A DNA stretch of 29,008 nucleotides. Origin: DASZPL01 sp035550315 (GTDB lineage Bacteria; Actinomycetota; Actinomycetes; JAFAQI01). This document shows, in pieces, positions 23,078 through 29,008 of the stretch. Both the position numbers and the translations under genes were made by a program. The stretch spans positions 1 to 29,008 of the forward strand of contig DASZPL010000057.1 in assembly GCA_035550315.1 (NCBI GenBank), in the 5' to 3' direction. Position 1 is the stretch's first letter. The number at the start of each line of letters is the position of its first letter. The notes under the pieces were generated by a model that saw nothing but the letters and a program-made list of their open reading frames with translations, was not told where the DNA came from and ran no database searches.

Positions 23078-23527
23078 TCAGTCGCGGGTGCGAACGGTGA
23101 CTCCGCGACCCTCATGCCAGGACGTGATCTCCAGGCGGTCCTGCGTGACCCGCGTGTAAACCAGTTCGCGGATGTGCAACCTGAAACGGTGACCGTCAGC
23201 CTCCGACGACGCGTCGGTGACCTCCTCTACGACACCCGCGATCTTCGCCTCGCCTTCCCACGCTCCGGGATCGGCAGCCGGTGGATCGACGGTCGGCGAA
23301 TGCAGCGCAAAGCGGGGGTCACGCCGAAGATCGAGCGCCTTCACGGCGCCCGGCATGCTGCCGAGGTACACGTCGTTGTCGGTGAACTCGACCTCGATCC
23401 CGCTGATCCGCGGTCCGCCGTCGCTCCGCACCGTGGCGAGGGTTGCGTGCTTCCGCACCGCGAACCGGCGCCGGACCTTTTGCGCAAGATCAGGCGCGTC
23501 CCGCTCGACGTCCTGCCATCTGGCCAT
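23078..23527 (-). CDS. PPOX-class (pyridoxamine 5'-phosphate oxidase-like) flavin/F420 protein
   Basis: 149 residues from ATG 23527. The split-barrel fold is shown by the N-terminal RFAVRKHATLATVRSDGGPRI, EVEFTDNDVYLGSMPGAVKALDLRRDPRFALHS and WEGEAKIAGVVEEVTD, typical of actinobacterial proteins that bind FMN or F420 and reduce small electrophilic molecules. The C-terminal part RLHIRELVYTRVTQDRLEITSWHEGRG is characteristic of the short PPOX group and is followed by only a few residues. Cofactor choice cannot be decided without structure prediction. It converges on the ASCH gene, with 22 bases between the stops. No operon partner. Confidence 0.85.
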   Translation of the reverse strand: MARWQDVERDAPDLAQKVRRRFAVRKHATLATVRSDGGPRISGIEVEFTDNDVYLGSMPGAVKALDLRRDPRFALHSPTVDPPAADPGAWEGEAKIAGVVEEVTDASSEADGHRFRLHIRELVYTRVTQDRLEITSWHEGRGVTVRTRD

Positions 23528-23575
23528 TCGGTGACTCTCACATAACGCACCGACAGTTCGCGTCGCCGGGTACAG

Positions 23576-23824
23576 CTAGACGTCGAACCGGCCGCGCACG
23601 CTCGCTCGGCTCAGGAAACGAAGCGTCAGCACCGACAGCACGACTTCCAGCACGGCACCGGCCGCGAACCCGAGGTGGAACCACTCGCCGCCGACGGTGA
23701 TCGCGAGCACGACCAGTACCGTGGCGGCGCACATCGTCCAGACCACCGTGACCGCCACGCCGTACGCCCGCATGCCGCTGACCATCTGCCACCACGGCGA
23801 CAGCCGACGGCGCTCAGCACCCAC
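23576..23824 (-). CDS. Small two-helix membrane protein of unknown function
   Basis: 82 residues from GTG 23824. Two hydrophobic segments are visible, VAVTVVWTMCAATVLVVLAI (about 24-43) and HLGFAAGAVLEVVLSVLTL (about 50-68), with a basic C-terminus RFLSRASVRGRFDV. It lies divergent from the ferredoxin-reductase/desaturase pair and 48 bases upstream of the PPOX gene on the same strand. I do not recognise a family. An internal ATG (MVSGMRAYG) is an alternative start. Confidence 0.6.
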   Translation of the reverse strand: MGAERRRLSPWWQMVSGMRAYGVAVTVVWTMCAATVLVVLAITVGGEWFHLGFAAGAVLEVVLSVLTLRFLSRASVRGRFDV

Positions 23825-23896
23825 CGCTTAATCATCTCGCTGACCGGGGCGCAGCGAGCATGGGCCGCTCGAAGCCCGGGTATGAGGGGCGACCTG

Positions 23897-25105
23897 ATGA
23901 TTGGGAGCCAGGCGCGGGCGCGTACCGCGAGCCAGAAGGTGGCGACTGCCGCGATCGGCGCCGGCGCCGCGGTGCTGGGAGCCACCGCGCTCGAGGTCAA
24001 GCGCCGGCTGACGCAGGGCGACCTGAGCCTGGTGCCGAACGCCGACCTGGTCCGAAGCGTCGCAGCGCGGATGACCACGCCGCTGTTGCCCGACGACTAC
24101 CTGCACATGCTCAACCCGTTGTGGACCGCTCGCGAGATCCGCGGCAAGGTCGTCGAGGTCATCCCCGAGACCACGGATGCCGCCACCCTCGTGATCAAGA
24201 CGGGCTGGGGGTTCGCGGCCGACTACCAGCCGGGTCAGTACGTCGGGATCGGCGTCAGCCTCGACGGCAAGTGGCACTGGCGGTCGTACTCGATCAGCTC
24301 CGACCCCGGCGACAAGCGACGCCAACCCTCGGCCGGGACCATCACCATCACCGTGAAGGCGATGCCGGAAGGCTTCCTGTCCGCGCATCTGGTCCGCGGC
24401 CTCGAGCCCGGCACGATCGTGCGGCTCGCGTTGCCACAGGGCGACTTCGTCCTACCGGATCCGCCACCCGAGAAGATCCTGTTCTGGACCGGCGGCAGCG
24501 GCATCACGCCGGTGATGGCGATGCTGCGCACCATGCACCGCCGCGGCACCATGCCCGACGTCGTCCACGTACATTCCGCCCCGACCCGCAGCCAGGCAAT
24601 CTTCCGCGACGAGCGGATGCGGCTCGCTGACGCGCACCCCACGCTGCGCATGGTCGAGAACTACGACGACGAAGACGGACTGCTCGACGTGAGTCGCCTC
24701 GAGCAGGTCTGCCCGGATTGGCGCGAGCGCCAGACCTGGGTGTGCGGGCCGGCTCCGATGCTCGACGCCGCCGAGAAGCATTGGCACCAGGCGCGGCTCG
24801 GCAAGTCGCTGCACATCGAGCGGTTCTCGGCGCGGCTCTCCGAGGCCGCCGAGGGCGGGCACGTCACGTTCGCGGTGTCCGGCAAGGAAGTCGACCTCGA
24901 CGGTGCCACCACGCTGCTGGAGGCCGGTGAAGCGGAGGGCATCGCGATGCCGTTCGGCTGCCGGATGGGCATCTGCCACTCGTGCATCGTTCCGCTACGG
25001 AAGGGGCTCGTGAAGGACCTACGAAACGGCGCAGAGTACGAGGAAAACCAGAGCGTGCAGACGTGTGTCACCGCGGCTGCCGGTGACTGCGTGCTCGAGA
25101 TCTGA
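23897..25105 (+). CDS. Ferredoxin-NAD(P)H oxidoreductase fusion, desaturase electron donor (Rv3230c-like)
   Basis: 402 residues from ATG 23897, preceded by GAGGGG; ATG 23882 is an alternative. Domain order: flavin-binding domain with RSYSIS (129-134), NAD(P) domain with WTGGSGITP (197-205) and CGPAPMLDAAE, then a plant-type 2Fe-2S ferredoxin domain with Cys355, Cys360, Cys363 and Cys390 (CRMGICHSC...QTC). The N-terminal 60 residues contain a weakly hydrophobic stretch (ATAAIGAGAAVLGATAL). In M. tuberculosis the homologue Rv3230c passes electrons from NADPH to the DesA3 acyl-CoA desaturase, and the gene next door here is a DesA3-type enzyme 15 bases downstream, so the same role is strongly implied. 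Confidence 0.92.
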   Translation: MIGSQARARTASQKVATAAIGAGAAVLGATALEVKRRLTQGDLSLVPNADLVRSVAARMTTPLLPDDYLHMLNPLWTAREIRGKVVEVIPETTDAATLVIKTGWGFAADYQPGQYVGIGVSLDGKWHWRSYSISSDPGDKRRQPSAGTITITVKAMPEGFLSAHLVRGLEPGTIVRLALPQGDFVLPDPPPEKILFWTGGSGITPVMAMLRTMHRRGTMPDVVHVHSAPTRSQAIFRDERMRLADAHPTLRMVENYDDEDGLLDVSRLEQVCPDWRERQTWVCGPAPMLDAAEKHWHQARLGKSLHIERFSARLSEAAEGGHVTFAVSGKEVDLDGATTLLEAGEAEGIAMPFGCRMGICHSCIVPLRKGLVKDLRNGAEYEENQSVQTCVTAAAGDCVLEI

Positions 25106-25120
25106 GGGATTCGACAACCA

Positions 25121-26314
25121 ATGGCCATCTCTGACGTTGCAAGCTTTGCTCACCTCAGCGACGACCAGGTCGAAGCGCTCGGCCGTGAGTTCGATGCGAT
25201 CCGGCGCGACATCGAGCAGGCGCGGGGCGAGTCCGATGCGGCGTACATCCGCCGGCTGATCTACATCCAGCGTCGGCTCGTGGTCGCCGCCCGCGTGACG
25301 TTGTTCGCCAGCATGTTCCCGCCCGCCTGGGTGCTCGGCACCGGCATGCTCGCGCTCGGCAAGATCTTGGAGAACATGGAGATCGGCCACAACGTGATGC
25401 ACGGCCAGTTCGACTGGATGAACGACCCCGAGATCCACTCCGGCACCTGGGAGTGGGACACCACCTGCCCGGCGAGCCAGTGGAAGCACTCGCACAACTA
25501 CCTGCACCACACGTTCACCAACGTGATCGGCAAGGACAACGATGTCGGCTACGGCATCCTGCGGGTCACGCGCGAGCAGAAGTGGCATCCGGCCAACCTC
25601 GGGCAACCGGTCTACAACGCCATGCTGGCCCTGCTGTTCGAGTGGGGCGTCGCGCTCCACGACCTCGACATCGAGCGGATCCGCAAGCGGGAGAAGGATC
25701 CGAAGGAGCTGAAGCGACAGCTCGGGGAGATCTGGCGCAAGGTACGCCGGCAGGCCGGCAAGGACTACGTGATCTTCCCGCTGCTGTCAGGACCGGCGTT
25801 CCTCAGCACGCTGACCGCGAACGCGACCGCGAACCTGATCCGCAACCTGTGGGCGTACCTGATCATCTTCTGCGGGCACTTCCCGGACGGTGCTGAGAAG
25901 TTCACCGAGGAGGAGCTGGCGGACGAGACCAAGGCGGAGTGGTATCTCCGGCAGCTGCTCGGCTCGGCCAACTTCGAGGGCAGCCGGCTGTTCCACATCC
26001 TGTCCGGCAGCCTCGGCTTCCAGATCGAGCACCACCTCTTCCCCGACCTGCCGTGCAACCGCTACCCGGAGATCGCAGCGCGGGTGAAGGCGCTGTGCGA
26101 GCAGTACGACCTGCCGTACACGACCGGCCCGCTACGCCGGCAGTACGGCCAGGTCTTCCGCACGCTGATGAAGCTCACGCTGCCGTCGAAACGCGATCCG
26201 GAGGATCCGCAACCATTCGACGACTCGCAGCCGCTGCGCGGCGCGAAGCGCCCGAGCAAGCAGGAGCTGCAGTCTTACGGCGGCCCGCTACCCCCGCAGG
26301 CCGCCGTAGCCTGA
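25121..26314 (+). CDS. desA3: Acyl-CoA delta-9 desaturase, DesA3-like membrane di-iron enzyme
   Basis: 397 residues. It inserts a cis double bond in stearoyl-type acyl-CoA, using O2 and electrons from the upstream reductase. Three histidine boxes bind the di-iron centre: GHNVMH (His90, His94), HSHNYLHH (His125, His129, His130) and QIEHHLFPD (His304, His305). Hydrophobic segments near 60-85 and 215-250 are membrane spans. GTGMLALGKILENMEIGHNVMHGQ and the segment DLPCNRYPEIAARVKALCEQY match mycobacterial DesA3. The C-terminal tail (about 365-397) is polar. The pair forms a complete desaturation unit; membrane fluidity control is the expected role. Confidence 0.92.
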   Translation: MAISDVASFAHLSDDQVEALGREFDAIRRDIEQARGESDAAYIRRLIYIQRRLVVAARVTLFASMFPPAWVLGTGMLALGKILENMEIGHNVMHGQFDWMNDPEIHSGTWEWDTTCPASQWKHSHNYLHHTFTNVIGKDNDVGYGILRVTREQKWHPANLGQPVYNAMLALLFEWGVALHDLDIERIRKREKDPKELKRQLGEIWRKVRRQAGKDYVIFPLLSGPAFLSTLTANATANLIRNLWAYLIIFCGHFPDGAEKFTEEELADETKAEWYLRQLLGSANFEGSRLFHILSGSLGFQIEHHLFPDLPCNRYPEIAARVKALCEQYDLPYTTGPLRRQYGQVFRTLMKLTLPSKRDPEDPQPFDDSQPLRGAKRPSKQELQSYGGPLPPQAAVA

Positions 26315-26343
26315 GGCCTCGGGCTCGACCTGGGGAGTAGTCC

Positions 26344-27165
26344 GTGGGAGGACGCCGGCGATCAGTGACCGTCGCGATCATGATCGGCACGATGCTGCTG
26401 ACGGTCGCCGACATCGCGATCGCGATCACCCAATCGCAGACGCACGGTTGCGCCAGCGACGCATTTGTTGCGACACCCTGGTACGACGCGAGTCGCAGGA
26501 CCAACCTCGTTTTGATGGACTGTCACCTGCACATCACGCGGGTGTTGACCCACGACGGCCGGTCGTTGGATCCGGCGTTCTCGCCCGACGGAAGGCAGAT
26601 CGCATTCGCTGACGGCCGTGATCGCCCGAGCAGCTCCACTGAGTTTCAGACCGAGCCGACGTCGATCTACCTCATCAACACAGATGGAACGGGACTGCGG
26701 CGGCTAACTCGAGGCAATGACCGCTCGCCAACGTGGTCATCGGACGGGCGACACTTGACCTTCGTCCGAGAGCACAGCCACAAAGCGGAACTCCGGATCG
26801 TCGACGTCGCAACCGGCCGGGAAACGGCCGCCGACCGTACCGGCCAGCCATCCCCGCTCGGTCAAGGCGGGTCGGCAGCGGTATGGAATCCGAGCCACAC
26901 CGCCTTCGCCGTCGCCACTCGTCGCGGGCCGGTTCGAGTTGTCCGGCTGCCTAGCGGCAAACCACACGACGTGCCCGGGACCGCGCTTGCCTCACAGGCC
27001 ATCCCTTGGCTGTGGACCACCGACGACAACCTGATTATCGAGGGCCACTTCAAGGGAGGATTTACATTCGTCGTCTCGCACCACGGGACTGCAACGCCAA
27101 CCAGACTCGGCCAGGTCGCGAGCTACAACGGTCCGAAGGCCGACAATCCGACGCACTGGCCGTAA
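26344..27165 (+). CDS. Membrane-anchored TolB/WD40-like beta-propeller protein
   Basis: 273 residues from GTG 26344 with GGGGAG about nine bases upstream. One hydrophobic N-terminal helix (VTVAIMIGTMLLTVADIAIAI, about 8-28) acts as signal or anchor. PD40-type blades follow: LDPAFSPDGRQIAFADGR, IYLINTDGTGLRRLTRGNDRSPTWSSDGRHLTFV, ELRIVDVATGRETAAD, AAVWNPSHTAFAVATRRGPVRVV and a final blade near 225-255, so about five to six blades. Such proteins bind other proteins or glycans outside the membrane; no catalytic residues are visible. The function is not known. Base composition is somewhat less GC-rich than the neighbours, a weak hint of different history. Confidence 0.75.
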   Translation: MGGRRRSVTVAIMIGTMLLTVADIAIAITQSQTHGCASDAFVATPWYDASRRTNLVLMDCHLHITRVLTHDGRSLDPAFSPDGRQIAFADGRDRPSSSTEFQTEPTSIYLINTDGTGLRRLTRGNDRSPTWSSDGRHLTFVREHSHKAELRIVDVATGRETAADRTGQPSPLGQGGSAAVWNPSHTAFAVATRRGPVRVVRLPSGKPHDVPGTALASQAIPWLWTTDDNLIIEGHFKGGFTFVVSHHGTATPTRLGQVASYNGPKADNPTHWP

Positions 27166-27326
27166 CGAGCTCCACCCGACGAAAGTGCGAAGATTGTGCA
27201 CCACAGCGCTCTCACAGTTCACCCGAGCGTCTTCACGGGCCGCCGGTCGAACCGAGCGCCGACGGCATGGTCGGCAACGCGACCAAGGTCTTAGCCGGCA
27301 GTCCGCCGCCGCTGACAAGGCGAATG
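27166..27326. other. Intergenic gap between convergent genes; weak hairpin
   Basis: 161 bases with no credible gene. GCCGAC/GTCGGC (27259-27264 and 27271-27276) could form a 6-bp stem around GGCATG, with no T-run. A terminator for either gene is possible but not convincing. Confidence 0.3.
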
Positions 27327-28784
27327 TCAGGAGCGACCGAGGTAGAGGAAGCCGTTGGCTTCGTCGCGGAACGGGATGCCGGCGTCGCGGAGCGGCTCGT
27401 CCCAGTCGCCGCGGCAGGACTCGTCGGCGCCTTCCGACCCGTGGTCTGAGGTCAGCAAAAACGTGGTCTCGTCGAGCACGCCGATCCGATCCAGGTGGTC
27501 GAGGAAAACCCCGAGCCGACGGTCGGCGTCGCGCATCGAGGCGTGCGCGACCGGTGAGTGCGGGCCGCCGGCGTGGTGGCCGCTGTCGGTCAGCGTGGTG
27601 TTCCACCAGGTCAGCCGCGGCGCCTCGGACGGGGTCGCCCACAGGTCGAGCATCTGCGTGAGCCCGATCGCGTCGACCGAGGTCGACCAGGCGTAGTCGC
27701 GGTGCTCGGCGACGTACTCCTGGGTGGCATGTGGGTCCTCGACCGCCACCGGAAGGAACGAGTCGATGCCGGTCGCGCCTTCGCTCGGCCGCTCCCGGCG
27801 CATCATCGCGAAGGTCGAGTAGTCGGCGCCGCCGTCGGCCGGCTCGTTGACGCAGGCCGTCGGCACGTCGACCCGCTCGAACACTGTCCGTACGTCGGGA
27901 GCCAGCCACTCCGCCCATCGGTGCCAGGTGCGGGCGTCGTTGGTCAGCCGCTGCACCGCCTCCGCGCGGTCGAAGTAGGCGTTGTTGACGATGCCGTGCC
28001 CGCCGGGGCCGAGGCCGGTCAACGCGCAGGTGTGGTTCACCAACGTGACGCTCGGGAACTCGGCGACGGCGCCGCCGGTCAGCGCGCAACCCCGGGCGAG
28101 CAGCCGGGCGGCGTTCGGCAGCTCGCCGGCGGCAGCGAGCGCGTAGAGCGAGTTTGCGTTGCAGCCGTCCCACAGCAGGCCGACGACCGGCGCGCCCGGG
28201 CGCGGCGCCAGCAGGTCGACCAGCGCCCGCCCGTCCATGTCCGCCAACGAGGCCAGCGGGGCACCGGCGAGCCAGCCCAGCGTCGGCGCGACGTCGACGA
28301 CCCGCGCGGCGAGCGGCAGCATCCCCCGCGCGGTCACGGCGGGGCCGGACAGCAGCAGCGGCGCCCGGGACTGCACGACGTTGAGCGAGCCGTGCTCGCC
28401 GAGGTGCCCGCCACGCTCCGGCCAGTAGTGCCGCCCGGTGTGTACGACGGCGACGTCCGGCGCGGCCGGCGCCGCGAACAGCGACGAAAGCCGCTCGAAC
28501 GCCCACGGGTAGGAGTTGCGCGCGTTGGGCGGCGACGGGTCGGCCAGCTCTGCGGTGAGCGAGCCGAACGCCAGCGGGTCCTGCTGCGCCACCGGATTGC
28601 GGCCGTGCAGCACCTCGCCGGCGGGATCGGCCGCACTCAGTCGAGCGGCGCCGTCGGCGTTGGCGACCACGATCGCGTCGCCGTCGGCGTACGCCACCAG
28701 GTCGACGACGTGCGCCAGCGACGGGTCGCACAACACCTCGACCGCGCGTTCCCGCAGTACGTCGAGATCGGCCGCCGTCGTCAC
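27327..28784 (-). CDS. Alkaline phosphatase superfamily (NPP-like) phosphodiesterase with permuted motif order
   Basis: 485 residues from GTG 28784. The nucleotide pyrophosphatase/phosphodiesterase motifs are present but out of order. The metal Asp (LLWDGCNANS, Asp206), the nucleophile region FPSVTLVNH (Thr247), the TDSGHHAGGPHS segment (Asp400, His404) and TSDHGS (Asp447, His448) occupy residues 200-450. The usual C-terminal block is missing after SDHG. It appears instead at the N-terminus as GEHGSLNVVQSRAPLLLSGP (His131) and VVDVAPTLGWLAG with DMDGRALVDLL (173-193). That block supplies the remaining zinc His. The family hydrolyses phosphodiesters or phosphomonoesters with two metal ions. 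No signal peptide is seen, so it is probably cytoplasmic. Substrate unknown. Confidence 0.8.
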   Translation of the reverse strand: MTTAADLDVLRERAVEVLCDPSLAHVVDLVAYADGDAIVVANADGAARLSAADPAGEVLHGRNPVAQQDPLAFGSLTAELADPSPPNARNSYPWAFERLSSLFAAPAAPDVAVVHTGRHYWPERGGHLGEHGSLNVVQSRAPLLLSGPAVTARGMLPLAARVVDVAPTLGWLAGAPLASLADMDGRALVDLLAPRPGAPVVGLLWDGCNANSLYALAAAGELPNAARLLARGCALTGGAVAEFPSVTLVNHTCALTGLGPGGHGIVNNAYFDRAEAVQRLTNDARTWHRWAEWLAPDVRTVFERVDVPTACVNEPADGGADYSTFAMMRRERPSEGATGIDSFLPVAVEDPHATQEYVAEHRDYAWSTSVDAIGLTQMLDLWATPSEAPRLTWWNTTLTDSGHHAGGPHSPVAHASMRDADRRLGVFLDHLDRIGVLDETTFLLTSDHGSEGADESCRGDWDEPLRDAGIPFRDEANGFLYLGRS

Positions 28785-28846
28785 ATCCCGACCCTATCCA
28801 GCCCGACGATCCCGACCGACGATCCCAACCGCCCTCGCCAAACCCC

Positions 28847-28910
28847 CGATGATCATGAGCGATTTCGCAGAAAAATCGCGGTATCGGCGCGAAACCGCTC
28901 ATGATCATCG
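28847..28910. repeat. 22-bp inverted repeat with 20-base loop
   Basis: The left arm (28847-28868) and right arm (28889-28910) pair at 21 of 22 positions; each arm includes GATGATCATGAGCG or its complement and ends in TTTCGC/GCGAAA. The loop is AGAAAAATCGCGGTATCGGC. A competing inner stem GCGATTT/AAATCGC (28859-28865, 28873-28879) also exists. It sits upstream of the phosphatase-like gene. It could be a dispersed palindromic (REP-like) element, an operator or a hairpin; no coding capacity. Confidence 0.7.
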
Positions 28911-28966
28911 CGGAAGTGGGCGCGGTCATCGCGGAAGTAGGCGCGGTCATTGCGGAAGGGGCGCGG
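28905..28966. repeat. 21-bp tandem repeat, three units
   Basis: Three head-to-tail units start TCATCGCGGAAGT(G/A)GGCGCG at 28905, 28926 and 28947; the first two differ at one base, and the third (20 bases) has two changes or one deletion. Unit one overlaps the right arm of the inverted repeat, so the two structures form one composite element. Period 21 equals two helical turns. Confidence 0.75.
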
Positions 28967-29008
28967 AACGCGCGGAGGTGGGCGGAAACGACGGTGGCCC
29001 GGCGAGCC

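Noticed and set aside
28905..28966. CRISPR-like array
   Set aside because: Units are head to tail without spacers and no cas gene is present.

Overview
This is about 29 kb of very GC-rich DNA with actinobacterial traits. It has tightly packed genes, many GTG starts, ATGA/GTGA/TGATG stop-start overlaps, and homologues of mycobacterial or streptomycete lipid and envelope genes (FasR, MabA-like FabG, InhA-like FabI, AccD6, GpgS, IdeR, FolP2, DesA3 with its reductase). The best guess is a high-GC actinomycete related to the mycobacterial/streptomycete/frankial lines. The genus cannot be told from the sequence alone. I see no tRNA, rRNA, CRISPR array, transposase or phage gene, and the window reads as ordinary chromosome.

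Region 1 (1-5522) is acyl-CoA/CoA-thioester metabolism. A truncated crotonase, a class III CoA-transferase and an FAD-dependent oxidoreductase form a + strand operon. It runs head-on into a - strand pair, an acyl-CoA synthetase and an MFE-2-type SDR. Related palindromes (CTGAC...GTCAG) lie inside and at the end of the synthetase gene. A divergent TetR gene (5598-6323) is the natural candidate regulator.

Region 2 (6357-13907) is a compact type II fatty acid synthase operon: fasR (PucR-type activator), fabD, fabH, acpP, fabF, accD6-like carboxyltransferase, fabG and fabI/inhA-like. It joins in one run genes that are split over two loci in Mycobacterium tuberculosis (fabD-acpM-kasA-kasB-accD6 and mabA-inhA) and in Streptomyces. 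No 3-hydroxyacyl-ACP dehydratase is present. The reductases carry unusual substitutions: Ala at the InhA Ser94 position in FabI, and loss of two structural/catalytic Asn positions in FabG.

Region 3 (13921-20038) holds a DJ-1/PfpI protein, an NAD-dependent epimerase, the metal-dependent repressor IdeR divergent from glucosyl-3-phosphoglycerate synthase (GpgS), and a - strand operon of a membrane-anchored GH26-like glycosidase, FolP2 and a LigB/MEMO-like protein.

Region 4 (20118-29008) holds a stand-alone cyclic-nucleotide-binding domain coupled to a probable lipoprotein peptidoglycan amidase with no ordinary start codon, a cytochrome P450 with a small ASCH-like protein, a PPOX-type flavoprotein and a small membrane protein. 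It continues with a ferredoxin-reductase plus acyl desaturase pair (Rv3230c/DesA3-like), a secreted or anchored beta-propeller protein and a phosphodiesterase-family protein whose motif order looks circularly permuted. The window ends in an intergenic block with a long inverted repeat followed by a 21-bp tandem repeat.
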